Assembly (NCBI GenBank): GCA_011503125.2
Contig: WWBZ02000001.1
Coordinates: forward strand, 62,001-126,000
Direction: 5' to 3'
Length of the DNA stretch: 64,000 nucleotides
Source: Botryosphaeria dothidea
Lineage: Eukaryota > Ascomycota > Dothideomycetes > Botryosphaeriales > Botryosphaeriaceae
Part shown: piece by piece, positions 23,228 through 39,327 of the stretch
Position numbering within the stretch: position 1 is the stretch's first letter
Layout: the number at the start of each line of letters is the position of its first letter
The notes under the pieces: model-generated
What the model saw: only the letters and a program-made list of their open reading frames with translations
Database searches by the model: none
What the model was told of the DNA's origin: nothing
Translations under genes and position numbers: made by a program

Positions 23228-23659
23228 ATGCGCTTCACTGGTCTGATTGCCTCAGTCCTGGCCATCACGGCTGCCGCTGCGCCAAAAGGCCTCGTTAAGA
23301 AGCAAGACAACATTACTAGTACGTTGTATCCACTTGCTTACCCACGTACTCCTCATACTGACTCGTCAAGTGGTCAACGCGACCCCTGAACAGCTCGCTT
23401 TTGCCGTTCAGCAGGCTGACTGCGATGTCTGGGGCTGCCTCGGTGTGGTTGGCGCCGCTGCTTGCATTGCCCCCAAGATCATCGCCGTCGACGTCCAGGG
23501 GGTTATTGACTGCGTCTCTGGAAACAAGGAACAGGTAAGTAGTTTCTCTGCCCCACGTGATGCGGTCTTCATACTGAGAAGTTACAGCTTTGCGGCTGCG
23601 CTAGTTGCATCGAGCCTCTCGGAGACTTCCTCGTCAAGTACGACATTTGCGATGCTTAA
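23228..23659 (+). CDS. Small secreted cysteine-rich protein (CBP-like)
   Basis: A protein of about 105 residues from three exons. Exon 1 starts at 23228 with MRFTGLIASVLAITAAAAP, a signal peptide. A GTACGT donor near 23320 and an AG near 23371 join it to MVNATPEQLAFAVQQADCDVWGC. A second intron after GNKEQ (GTAAGT...ACAG) leads to LCGCASCIEPLGDFLVKYDIC. There are eight cysteines. The spacing resembles fungal calcium-binding-protein (CBP, PF12192-like) and related small secreted proteins; I am not certain of the family. The role is likely extracellular, possibly at the host or substrate interface. All three exons are open, so it looks functional. Confidence 0.75.
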
Positions 23660-24637
23660 GCGGGCAGACAAGCCAAGCCATTCCCGTACCTCTCTTTGAT
23701 TTAATCTCAGTCTTTAAATGTGTTGGTATCACCATCGTCACTCGCTAAGTTCTCTGGTAAGAGGTTCGGAGGGAAAGAACAGGGTTTGGGTTCGTTCTGC
23801 TATAGTCACTGAGCTAGTCTCGTAAACCTATCATGGCAACGAATACAAACTCTACAACCCCATAATATCTCTTCAGATTACGTGAAACCTTAACCAAAAC
23901 GCCCTTCTATCCAGCGCACGCAGAACCTCGACTTCCCTAAGATATATACGCGAATGCACCGTACTTTTTCAATGCACCCTAGGATATATGCTCGAGTCGA
24001 CTCTTCTTTCTAAGTCGACTCTACATGGGTCTTTCCGGTTCTATACAAGGCTTCTCGCCTCACCAATATTCTACCATATCTTCGTAGAGAGAAGAGATAG
24101 ATAATATCCTATAATGAGACCTTATTTAAACGCGACGCGCACACGCTTTAGTAGAGGTAAGAAAATAATCTAGACGTATTAAGTAAGGCTCTTTCTTCTA
24201 ATTTTTCTCTACTACACCTTCTCGTAGTAGACGTAAAATAAACTAAATTCTTTATCTTTAACTATTTATTTTCAAGTAAAATAGCGTAACGTACTCCATA
24301 AGCGAGCGGACCACACAAGCGAGTGGACCACTCCACCACTGAAACGCGTCCTCCTCACTTTGCAACGCGATGTATTAACAACTACAACGCCAATCTTCTT
24401 TATATAAAGCAAATATACTCTTAGCATCACAGTCTATTAATCGAAACTAAATTAAAAGCAAAAGACGCGCTATAGATACGTATAACGTCTCCCATACTAT
24501 ACTAACGCGATAACGCGACGGAATTATAGTATAACGCGATTATTGTTACGAACCCCAAGACATACGGACTTTAGTACCCCAAGGGCAGAAAGCCCGCACG
24601 GGAAAAACCACCGCAGGGACCAAGTTCCCGCACGACC
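23660..24637. other. AT-rich region, no gene
   Basis: AT-rich DNA with many TA steps, consistent with old repeat DNA altered by RIP. No coding potential was seen. Confidence 0.45.
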
Positions 24638-24811
24638 TGTTGCAAATAGGTAATAGGTGCTGGAACAAGTGATTAATTATTCGTGCTCTGGTACAGAGAG
24701 GGAGATAACATATATATATTCCCACGTGTTTCGGACCCCTGTCGTGGTGGACGGACCCTGTCATGCGCGAAGACCACCATGACACCTGAAGCACCATCTT
24801 CATATTTAACA
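24638..24811 (+). repeat. Solo LTR, about 172 bp, left member of an inverted pair
   Basis: TGTTGCAAATAGG ... TATTTAACA. The left flank is CGACC and the right flank is TTCCT. It is nearly identical in inverted orientation to 25163-25334 and contains CCCACGTG. Confidence 0.9.
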
Positions 24812-25162
24812 TTCCTTCCCGTACGGGCCTTGGTGTAGACTTTCTTGCCTTACTACCTCAGGCATCTCAGTTATCTCGAATGTTCTATCCTTTATACAAC
24901 AACACTCTTTGATGCCCAACCCCGCATCGGCACTCTCTCTCGGATCTTTAGTATCCTCGGTTATGTAGTCATCACTCGTGTATATAAGCAAGCCTACCGA
25001 CCTCCCTCTCAGGAGATAGGCAGAATCTACTCTCTTTTCTGACCTCACAACTCTTCACTCTCAAATCCAACACTTGGTCTCGGTAACTAATCCCTTAAGC
25101 GCCGGTTCCCTTGGGGCTGACCTTCCCGTGCGGGATCTCTGGTGGTGCGGCTCTGCTGGTCG

Positions 25163-25334
25163 TGTTGAATATGAAGATGGTGCTTCAGGTGTCATGGTGG
25201 TCTTCGCGCATGACAGGGTCCGTCCACCACGACAGGGGTCCGAAACACGTGGGAATATATATATGTTATCTCCCTCTCTGTACCACAGATAACAATTAAT
25301 TACTTGTTCCAGCACCTATCACCTATTTGCAACA
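25163..25334 (-). repeat. Solo LTR, 172 bp, right member of an inverted pair
   Basis: On the minus strand it reads TGTTGCAAATAGG ... TATTCAACA, preceded by TTCCT and followed by CGACC. These are the same two 5-mers as at the left copy, in swapped positions. Confidence 0.9.
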
Positions 25335-25849
25335 AGGAAGCCCACAAGGCACAAGGAGGCCAGCGAAGCGCCGAGTCAGAGAACCCGCAGGGGAGCAACG
25401 CGACCGAGGGCCGTCGGCAACGCTGGGCGGTTAGGTAGGCAGAACACACGCCTGCTAAGAGAAAGAGGCAGGTTCCGGGAAACCGACAAAGGGCGCAGGG
25501 AACGGCCAAGAGAAAGGTGGTGTCAACCAGAATCCCCTTATTTCTCACGCAGTACTTCGTATTCAGTTTAGTGTCAAACTCCAATTACCTTCGCTTTCTT
25601 TGCCGCGATCAGTTGCCGAGCTCTCTTTGCTTTTCCTTATACACCAAGGCGAAACTCTCACTCAAACGCCTTCCCAAACACTGCACACGCAATCTACCCC
25701 TTTGCTTTATCACGTTACTTCTTAAGAATCATGTATTTAAGAACCTACTTTAGCTGCTCATTCCAAGAATCAGCAGTGTACAATTCAATCGCTTTGCACT
25801 GTTCAACAGGTGGTTATCACGTCCGTTCGCCAAGTCAGAAAAACGGGTT

Positions 25850-26110
25850 TCGGAAAAGAGGCCTAAGCGCCCGAGTCACGTGCGGACCCACACTTGGATC
25901 AGAGCTGATCCAAACCTCTGATCTAAACCTCTGATCCAACACCCGGATCCAAACACCATATCAGATTGTCATAGCTCTCCTACTTATATATAACTATACT
26001 TATTAGATAGTACTTTGACCTTCGTAGTTAACTTAAAGTTCTAATACAATACTATTAGAGGTAACGAGCCTTTCGCACACCGTGCATCAACCTATTGTGA
26101 TGGCTTGCAT
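25850..26110 (+). repeat. Diverged LTR-like sequence, relative of 12060-12480
   Basis: Contains GTCACGTG, repeated TGATCCAAA/CTCTGATC units, a TATATATAA box near 25988 and a block (ACTTTGACCTTCGTAGTTAAC) shared with the sequence near 12305. Ends are not defined. Confidence 0.5.
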
Positions 26111-26888
26111 CCGGTGCACTCGCGGAAATGCAGTGGCATTACTATCTACGAGAAGACTAAGCTAAAGAGAAAAGGAAGCAAGGTTTTAAGCAAGATAGCG
26201 CTGCTTATATATCTCTCCAGGGTTCCTTTTGCTGGTAACGAGTTGCAGAGTTTTCTTGTTGAGCTTCAGGGTCCTCTCGACCCAAGATCTCGCCGCAGGA
26301 TCCATCCAAGGCACCCTCAGGGTTCAAACCGTAACAATATTCGTCTACTTACCGTAGGCTCTAGTAGTAAATAGCCGAAGTAATTAGTCTAGTGCTATAG
26401 TAACGGCTATAAGTACGGCTCTCTTTACTTACTTATCTTTCTCTTTCTAGCGGAAGAGATCCTCTATCTTTTCCTAGATTCTATAAAGTTTAGGGGCTAG
26501 GTAAGGGCTTTCCTATACTATCCTTAGGGGTACTAGGTGGACGGTAATATTAATAGTCCTCTAGGCCTTACGAAGGATAGGTTCAAAGAGTCCTATGCCT
26601 AAAAGCCGGGAGTTCGTGACTATCGGCTCTCGGTTATTGTTCGCGGGCCGAGGCGTTATTGGGGAGTCCGGAGAAGCCGTTGCCTGCCTCTTAGAAGGCC
26701 GCCCCTAGCTTTATTCGACCTCTATAACGTCTAGCGGCGTTATATTGTCGGGGTAGGTTGTGTACTATAAGCACTGGTGCGCAAAAGCGCGGGTGGTTGC
26801 TTGGTAGAACCCTCAGGCGTTTTAGTTACTTTTTAGTGGGTTGACGCTTGAAATCCTAGGTGCGGATTCGAGCAGGACGAAGAGGATA
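26111..26888. other. Repeat-derived DNA, no gene
   Basis: Rich in TAG and TAA in every frame, with a texture like the Gypsy element interior. No domain recognised. Confidence 0.4.
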
Positions 26889-26989
26889 GGAGGAAGGGCA
26901 TAGGTGGCCCACCCTCCTTATATACGTAAGTGAGTGACTAAGCTATCTGGTGTTGCAAAAGCAATATGCAAAACACGTGATTTCCAACA
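26889..26989 (-). repeat. Truncated solo LTR, 148-bp family, copy 3
   Basis: About 100 bp match copies 1 and 2 from the TGTTGGAAATCACGTG end. The other terminus is missing, so no target duplication can be scored. It abuts the expansin relic. Confidence 0.85.
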
Positions 26990-27309
26990 GCAGAGCTACG
27001 GAGTCATACTGCATTCAAAGTACAACTCACGAAACCACAAAATGGAAAGAAGACTGCCAGGCGCCGAAGAAGCGGCGTTCCAGCCAATCATGCCGCGCGC
27101 GATCGCCAAGTATTTGAGCTAAAGCTATCTCGGAGCCGGGCGGAGACAGTACTGTGTGTACGTTTCCAGATAGCAGCATCATTACTATTCAGTCGTTGAA
27201 GAGTCACCACCCAACATCCACCCAGAACTGTATGTCGCGGGGATCTGCTTAACCAACTCCAGTGCCACTTGGTCAAGCGGGCTCTCAAGACTAGCCAGGG
27301 TACTCGTTA

Positions 27310-27868
27310 CGGCGATGACTGCACGAAAGAGAACTGTTGGCAGGGTGGGGCATGCTAATTCACAGACTACACACTGCCAGAAGGCGTTGATGGTTCAACC
27401 TGCGTGTCGGAAGAAATCTGGAACAACGGCGCGGACTACGGTGGATGCATTTCGGTTGCTTATGTACGAAGGAAAGACCTCGACATGACCCCTGCAACTT
27501 GGTCCAACCTTGCCAATGGACTCTCAGCCGGAGGCGTCGACAGCATTGAGTGGGATTGGGTGACTTGCCCGATTGCTAAGACTGATCCACTCAAGGTCAA
27601 GATGCACAATGGCGCGTCGCAGTACTAGGTGTGGGTCACGGTCGAAAATGCCCGTCGCCGCGCGGATAAGCTCGAAGTCAGCGATGACTAGGGTGCGAGC
27701 TAGAAAGCGACGACGCGCAACAAGTATAACTTCTTCGTGATGGACGGAACTCTATATGGCGATACCGCTTGGATGAGGTTGACAAGTCACGCGGGAACGC
27801 AAGTGGTGGTCAAGACTGTGGCGCAGAAGTCTGGTGGAGTTACGAAGGCTGATGGAAACTATTCTTAA
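27310..27868 (+). pseudogene. Expansin-like (EglD-type) secreted protein pseudogene
   Basis: Fragments of a fungal expansin, a protein that loosens plant cell-wall polysaccharides without hydrolysis. Visible are FTDYTLPEGVDGSTC, GGCISV, LSAGGVDSIEWDWVTCPI, and a C-terminal beta-sandwich with VTVENARRRADKLEVS, NKYNFFVMDG and TSHAGTQVVVKTV. In-frame stops are TAA at 27356 and TAG at 27626, 27689 and 27701; several fit TGG to TAG. About 25 residues of the barrel domain, including the usual DQCPEC-type segment, are missing after GGCISV. The 5' end is lost, near a truncated LTR. Confidence 0.8.
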
Positions 27869-28086
27869 ACAGGTAGAGAGATCGAATTGGCATTGTGCTG
27901 GAGACTCTTCTTTATTTCTTTGAATACCGGGATGCAATCGAGACGGAAAGCAAATGCATCTTTCAGGTGGTGCATATTCAGGAGAAATACCTCACTTACT
28001 TGGCCGACAAGATATAGTAGGTCAGCCAATGAACAAACGATGGTTCTGCATTTCTTGATATTTTAACCGAAAAAAACCACTCAGCT

Positions 28087-32146
<4,060 letters not shown>

Positions 32147-34194
32147 TCAACATATATACTCAAAGTTGAATGCAATAGATGGTACTCCAGAGAAACTCGA
32201 CGGGACAACATAGCTGATGTTGTAGAACAAATGATCTCTAAGCTGACTTCCATACGTTGTGGGCTGCAACTTAAGTCCCGGCGCCGAGACGTTTACTGAA
32301 AGGCATGGTAAGCTGTCGAAACCATTGATGCTATTGCCCTTAAGTAGCCATCTTGGAGATACTCCTGACAAAGCGAATGTAAAGATGTTCGAACCGTCCT
32401 GCGTCGTATTCGGGTAGCTGACAAGTAGAGACCCAGGGCCTACCACGGCATTTATAGTTGAGGCGGAAGGGTACAAGCTGAAAAAACCAACATACGGGAA
32501 GGGCTTGTGATCCGGATCGGAAGCCCAGTGGACGATGGCAGGGACAAACTGATCCCCACGATTTTCTGTCTCCGCAATGCTTTCGGCACCAGCCATGAGA
32601 GATTTACTGATCCATGACGTTGCTACTCTGACGTAGTCAGATGTTAGATCTTCCTTAATTGTCTTGTTGAGCAGACGATCTTGATCCGTGAATGTTCCTT
32701 TCAGTTCCGATATGATGGTTTCTGGAATGTATTTTGCTGCTTCCTCTGCTAAAATGGCTACCTGAGGCGCTTGTGCTATGTCGTAAAGCAAGTCAGTCTC
32801 GGCTTTTGGCGGCTGTGGACCGAATTCGTGGCCGAAGATTGCCCAAAACCACATGGACAAGATTGAGGAGTGTGTGGTCATGTCTCTCGTATATGCGCGG
32901 TCGTACGGACTAACCATGTTTTTGAGATATCCATTGTAATGGGATGCAATGTCTTTCCATAGCTCTGATAAGACGTAACGAGATGTGGATTTGATGGTTG
33001 AGTTTGCTGGAGCATATTTGATCGCCGCAACAAGCGCATAGATGTCCATTCCGTAGTACGTAGGTGCATTATATTCCCCTTGAATAGTTAGTATGTGATC
33101 TTGACGATTAATGGTTGAAAATACCTAGGGTGTTCGAGCTGTTCCAAGTGAAAAGCTCCAGGAGGAGCTTCCCTTGCAAATCGGCAAACTCGGTGAGTGT
33201 CTGGTTGTTCAGACGCTTCCCAGCCCAAGCCAACATGAATGCTCTCATGTAGCCTGGGTTGGAGTATCCCAAGATGAGGTTATCGTATTCCGGATATGTC
33301 CCATTACGCCTCATACTTCCAATAGCAGCATTGGAAAGAGAGGCCTCGATGTCCGAAACGAGCTCATCTCCAATAAGATCCTCGAATTCCTCGATAACCT
33401 GGATCAACGTTGTGCCAACAAACTCCCTAGAGCCCGGAATCAGCTTTTCTGATCACTTAAGCAGCATTGTATTGAGCGGCTGCGTCACTGAGCGCCCCAG
33501 ATGACAGAAGGTAATCGGTGAGAAACTCGGGAGAGCTCGTTGGGACGACTCTTTGGCAGAGCTTACCTCCAATTGGGATCGTAGGTTCCCTGTGGAGGTT
33601 CTGTCAGTGAATGCCCAACAGCTTGGGTGGGGGTACCTGCATATATCTTTGGCGAATACAGCTCTGAGTCTGGAGATGGATCAGGTTCTAGAAGCAGGTT
33701 AAGTTCGGGCGTTATAGTAGATTGATCTAGCTTACCATCGGGAGAGAGCTTAAATGTTCCAAACCAAGCTGTTCCCGGATCTCCTGTATACTGACAAGCA
33801 AGACTGAATTGTATGAGCTTGCGTTCCGCCCACGTTCTTGAGAACTCGTACATATTTTTAAGCGCTGCTCTTGCATGTGCAACATCATCTCCCTGGTTGC
33901 GCTTTAAAAGCCCAACAGAATACCAAGCAGTGAATCTGACGGACCAGGGTCCATTATCGAAATACCAGATAAAGTTGTAATACGGGTCATATCTCAAGTC
34001 CTGTACGGTCATGGAGTAATCGAAGAGGTCCTGTGCAGCTGGTGGAATGTCATCCAGTGTCAGCATGTACGTACTGCAACTCACGTTCGCTTGGAATTAC
34101 CGGCCGAAAGTGATATATTGCCACTTGCACGAGCGCCAAAGGCCACGTTACAAGCGAGCAGGGACAGAAATGCCAGCGTGGGTGAGAAACGCAT
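32147..34194 (-). CDS. Secreted protein of unknown function, possible helical glycan-active fold
   Basis: The start at 34194 gives MRFSPTLAFLSLLACNVAFG, a signal peptide. The body is spliced from several exons (about 34084-33563, 33407-33108 and 33065-32147). Recognisable stretches include YDPYYNFIWYF, EYNAPTYYGMDIYALVAAIKY and YDRAYTRDM, which occur in a fungal family of extracellular proteins that I cannot name with certainty. The helix-rich pattern and several N-glycosylation sites suggest an alpha/alpha toroid, as in some glycosidases and lyases. The joint after the signal peptide (near 34085-34100) lacks a normal intron and may be a frameshift. It shares a short divergent promoter region with the permease gene. 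Confidence 0.6.
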
Positions 34195-34624
34195 GATGAA
34201 TGGATTCAGATGCTGGCAGATGTCATGACTGGTCCCAGGTATTCTCATTTATCTCTCGGGCGGGACTGTACTGCATACCACCGCTGAATGAAACTATTCC
34301 CCGCAGTGTTCCTCGGCGCATTTGGTGAACGGAACTGTGCCACGGTTTGCGGGAGGATTCTTGATGGGGACCATCTGCTAACCAGATAGAGCAGGAGCGC
34401 CGCTCGCTCTTACGAACCCCATCTTTGAGGCGCATGATCACGCAGCCACTACACGATGATCAGCACAGAATGCCTTCACTCATTCAGATAGGTGAAGTGC
34501 CGTCCTGTGTTCGCCGCGTCGGCGATTGCGGTGAAGATCCCGAGATTGCCGTGCAATAAGCCAGGCTCTCTTAGCCGCACTGCGATGGATAATCATGGTG
34601 TTTTGCGATGATTCCCTTAGCTTC
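34195..34624. promoter_or_regulatory. Divergent promoter region, secreted protein and permease
   Basis: About 430 bp between the start codons of the minus-strand secreted protein and the plus-strand permease. No specific operator recognised. The arrangement allows co-regulation. Confidence 0.4.
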
Positions 34625-36681
34625 ATGGGTAATGCGGCACATGAGGCTGATCAAAAAGAACGTCTGGGAAAAGAATGCGCAACTGTTGCAATTCACCAAA
34701 GATCACCCACAATGCCCACGAACACTTCACTGAACGACCAGGAGGTCGGCTGGTTCCAAAATTACAACATTATCAAACTGAATATCATCCTACTCTTATC
34801 AATGATCTCCAGCTACGCCACTGGATTTGATGGATCTATGATGAGTCTGTCTACCAAAACCTAAGTTCTGCTTACAACTGACAATGACAGATGGCCTGCA
34901 GTCTCTCGAAACTTGGCAAAAGTTCTTCAGCTATCCCCACCCTTCAACCTTGTATGTTTCTTCACTGGAGTGACTAAGACCGAGGCCTGATTGAATCTGT
35001 AGAGGTCTTTTGAATGTAATTCAAAATGTTGGACAATTGGTCGCACTTGTAAGTAAACGCTCAAGTCAGAAAGACAATGTCAGTAAATGGGCGAGTTTAC
35101 AAACACAGCCTTTCTGCGCCGTTGCCTGCGATCACTTTGGACGGCGTGTGACACTTGTCGGAGGAGCATTGTTAATCTCCGTAGGAGTGGCACTGCAGGG
35201 CGGTGCCCAAAACAGTGAGCTCCACAGCATCTGGAAACGGTCAAATCTTTCTGAATTATACTAGTTGGCATGTTCATCGCTGCACAGGGTCTTCTTGGAT
35301 TTGGTCTTGCCTTCAATATAACTGCTGCACCTCTCCTCATCCCCGAGTCAGCACATAACTCTCACAGGGTATGTAATCATGCATTCCATCTATGCGAGAC
35401 TGAAAGTCGCACAGGCCCCGCTTGTCAGCATCTACAATTCTTTGTACTCAACCGGAGCTGTAGCTGCGGCCTGGATCACCTTTGGCACATTCCGCATGGC
35501 CAATGACTGGGCTTGGAGAACCCCCTCCATTCTTCAAGCTTGTTCAAGCCTACTTCAAGTACTACTTTGCTACTGCATCGAAGAATCTCCACGATGGCTT
35601 GTGGCAAAAGGAAACACTAGCAAGGCACGTGAGTTCATCACGAAGTACCATGCTGCCGGTAACAGTGAGTATCTTACTGTATCTCTCGAGCTTGCCGAGA
35701 TTCGTGAAGCACTTCGTCTGGAAGCGGAGGCCGCTAAGTCTACAAGTTTTCTTTCTTTCTTTAACACTAAAGGCAACAGACACCGCTTCTTCATTATACT
35801 GGCTGTCGGGTTCTTTTCGCAGTGGAGTGGCAATGGCCTTATCTCGTATTACCTGAGCCTTATACTTAACTCCATCGGGTATGAGTCCGAAGCAACGCAA
35901 ACTCTTCTCAATGCGCTGCTACAGATTTGGAGTCTTTTCTGGGGAGTTTTGTTTGCTCTTTTAGTTGACCGCTTTGGTCGGAGACTCCTTTTCTTAACGT
36001 CAACCATAGGGATCCTCGCCGTGTATATTGGTAAGCGCACTCAACAATTGAGCATGGAGAACTACTGCTGATGACAGTATTCTCAGTTTGGACCGCCCTG
36101 GAAGCAACGTACGAACGACGGACAGACCTCAATGGCCAAGGCTCTCGTGGTGTTGCGAAAGGTGTGCTGGCAATGATCTTTCTATACAATTTCTTTTTCT
36201 CCATTGGCTGGGGGCCTCTTCAGGTAACATACGTGGTGGAAATCCTGCCCTTCAACCTACGTGCAAGAGTAAGTCACCTGTCCAGGGTTCCCTTAATCTT
36301 CTAGAACTGAGATCTACTCAGGGACTGGTTCTTTACAACTTTTTCGTGGCTCTAGCCCTTATTTTCAACCAATATGTCAATCCTGTGGGGGTAGAAAACT
36401 CAAAATGGAAGTGTAAGTCTAATTCCTCTGTCTTAAAGTATGTACATTCGGCATTCTCACCCAGTTCTTCAGTTTATATAACGTACGATGTCTGGATCTT
36501 TATTGAGCTCGTTATTATTTTCTTCCTCTTCGTTGAAACGGGAGGAAAGACGCTGGAAGAGACCGCAGCGCTACTGGACGGTGAAGAAGCGGCTGGGAAA
36601 CTCGAAGAGGATGCAAAGCAAGCGGCCAAAGAGATTGCGGTTCATATTGGGGATGAAAAGGGAAATGATACTCACGTTTGA
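34625..36681 (+). CDS. MFS sugar permease, lactose-permease (Lac12) type
   Basis: A plasma-membrane H+/sugar symporter of about 520 residues with twelve helices. The start at 34625 or nearby is followed by NIILLLSMISSYATGFDGSMM, then ACDHFGRRVTLVGGALL (loop 2-3 motif), LLIPESAHNSHR, IEESPRWLVAKG, LLVDRFGRRLLF and VETGGKTLEETAALLDG. At least six short introns are needed, most with consensus sites; the first uses a weak GTCTGT donor. Near 36482, in the stretch before the last helix, one base appears to be missing (LYN then YDVWIFIELV), so the C-terminus reads only after a one-base shift. The cytosolic GH2 enzyme nearby suggests uptake of lactose or another beta-galactoside. Confidence 0.82.
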
Positions 36682-37330
36682 GCACATGTAGGCGTCAGTC
36701 TATATATGGAAGGAAGACACACAGTGGCGATGCAGTCGACGCTTCATAGCACTGCCTTCCACAAAGTTGACCAATCAAAACTCCCGCACGCCGCAGTTGC
36801 CCGGCGACAAGCCGCTTCCGTAACAGGCTTGGTCCATTGACTACATGGCAAGCTGGGTAGTAGATGAATGAGCACGCATGGTAAATTCACACACAGACAC
36901 ACGCACATACGTTGGTGTACTGATCGGAACCGTCTCCCTATTAATCTCAGGACGAATGCTTGAGCTCCGCGTGCTTTGGGTTCGCATCTGGATTTTGGCT
37001 TGGAGAGCAGTATGCAATTTCATGGTCGGGTTTATCAGCTCTAAAAGGACAGTCTTTCGATCGATTGGATCGACTGTTCCGGTAGTGGACAAGCGTTGCG
37101 GCCCATCTGGCTCCGACTCAGCATCATGTGTGTCCGCGCCGCATTGGCGTGTGGCACAGGCAGACGAGACCGCGACAAGAACTTCTCGCCCGTTTCCCAG
37201 CATCTCCACGTCTGAAACCTCATTCTCCAGCTCTTTGAGCTCCCGTGGACTTTGCGTCACTGATTCTTTCCCACATCTCTAAGATCAACGTTCTCGCTTT
37301 TTTCGATGGGTGCCATTTGGGCTGCGCTAG
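36682..37330. other. Intergenic, no gene supported
   Basis: Open stretches exist on both strands (about 36841-37282) but show no domain, splice structure or start context. Confidence 0.4.
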
Positions 37331-37354
37331 TCCTGGGACCGCCCGCCGCATTGT

Positions 37355-39137
37355 TTGTCCACGATTCTCACGCTGCTCAGAAATTATACTGTTACGCTTG
37401 AAGTCGGCTTGCCCATCACTGTGGTTTCTATAAGTCCCGAAAACACTGTGGAGATGATGCTGGCTCGACATGTGGTCCCTTGGTTGAAATATATCCCGTT
37501 TGGAAATGGCGATTTCAGCAAATTCGCTCACGTTGGTTGGGAATGGGAGCTCAAGTATCAAGCTCATATCGATATCGGAGATGCCATTTTGATGGTATCA
37601 CAAGGAAAGAATTGGGTTTACCTATGCAATGCAGAGACGATTCACGACATCATCCAACGTGAGCGCCGCCATGAATTTGAGAGGCCGGTGGAGCTCTTAG
37701 GTGCGTGTGCTACAAACCGAGAATGCACGCGCAATTTCTGACTCATAAGTAGCCATGCTTGATGTGTTTGGAGCAAATGTATCTACTGTACGCAACTTGA
37801 CAGCTTGGCTCTCGCTTCGGCTAATTATCACTGAGGCACATGGTCAAGATTGGCAACGGCAACGCAAAGTGGTCGGCACCGTCTTTATGGAGAGAACTTA
37901 CCAGATGGCTTGACAAGAGGCATTGCAGCAGGCACGCCAGATGATTGCTTTTTGGAAGGGTGCAGGCGAGATCCGATCCACCGCAGCCGACTCTCGAACG
38001 CTGGCTCTTGATGTCTTGGTCAGTGCAGGATACGGAAAATCATATGCTTTTAAAGGGTCATCTGAAAACACGGACTCTCAACTTACGTACAGGGACTCAC
38101 TTGGACTGATTTTGGAGAACACATTACTGATCCTCGCCCTCGGACCGGACCTTATTTCCCATATCACGTTTCATACAAGCTTAGCGCGTGTAGGCTAGGC
38201 GATCGGAGCCTTCAAAGAGTATATGACTCAAGACTTCGAGGAGGCAAAGAACGGTATTGCGGAGAAATGCGCCGCTGGAGAGAATCTGATGAAGAATCTT
38301 GTCTAGGCGTCTGTTGCAGAATCTGATACTGGTGACGGCTGTAGAGAAACAAGCAGGCGGAAGGCTGCATTATCAAGATCTGAAGTCTTTGGGAGCATGT
38401 TTGTGTTCAACTTTGCCGGACACGACACTACCGCACACACTCTGACTTTTACTTTCTATCTACTCGCGGTTAATCCTTCTGTTCAAGACTGGATGAGTGA
38501 GGAGATCAGGCATGTATCCAGCGACGATGACATCTCGAGCTGGAAGTATGATTCTTTTCCAAAGCTTAACAAATGTTTAGCAGTTTTGGTATGTTTCATG
38601 CATGTTCTGCCGACAGACGCGCTACGGATACTGATCATAAACAAGTACGAGACACTGCGTCCATACAATCCTCTCCTCAGTATCGTCAAAGGCGCTCAAA
38701 ACCACACAACCGACCTTACTATTGACGGCAAATCGTACACGGTACCTCCAAACACGCGTATAATTCTCAACTGTAACGCTGTTCATACCCATCCTCGATA
38801 TTGGGGCGATGACAGCTTGGAATGGAAGCCGTCACGTTGGATGCGAGCCTCCAAAGGAAACAGCTTGGCCATTGACCAGGAGTACATATTCACACCCCCG
38901 CGCGGTGCATTTATAGGTTGGTCTGATGGCAACAGGGCCTGCCCCGGAAAGAAATTTGGACAGGCGGAGCATGCAGCAGTGATGGCGGCGCTGTTCCGTG
39001 ATCATCGGGTGGGACCGGCGAAGTTGGAGGGCGAGGATATGGACCAGGCGCGAAAGAGGGCGGCCGATTGCATCGCTGACAGTGGGATGAGACTTCTTTT
39101 CCAAATGCGTCGGCCTGAGAGTGTTGCATTAATTTAG
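37355..39137 (+). pseudogene. Cytochrome P450 pseudogene (second)
   Basis: A P450 of the group with a long N-terminal linker. It shows LRNYTVTLEVGLP, WLKYIPFGNGDFSKFAHVGW, GDAILMVSQG, MLDVFGANVSTAEGHDWQRQRK (across an intron), the I-helix AGHDTTAHTL, ExxR as YETLR joined after an intron, TRIILNCNAVHTHPRYWGDD and the haem site WSDGNRACPGKKF. The first haem-loop residue is Trp where Phe is usual. Three in-frame stops break it: TGA at 37911 (probably from TGG), TAG at 38196 and TAG at 38304. The N-terminal anchor is not readable from a clear ATG. It is dead by these changes, although the 3' half is well kept. Confidence 0.87.
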
Positions 39138-39327
39138 TCGAGAAGATGTACAACGCAGGGGCATTAGTATCAAAAAATCCTTATACAGAAGAAGTAGTAC
39201 CGGTAGCGCTTTCTATGCAATCGAGATACATGTTATCCAAGACGCTAACTATTTACGGGCGGGCCCTACAAGACTAAAATTCTTTGCACTTGCGATAATA
39301 CCGATGTCAAACTCAATTCTCTGGGTA

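Noticed and set aside
36841..37282. Open frames on both strands between permease and P450
   Set aside because: No domain, start context or splice signals; similar length on both strands suggests chance.
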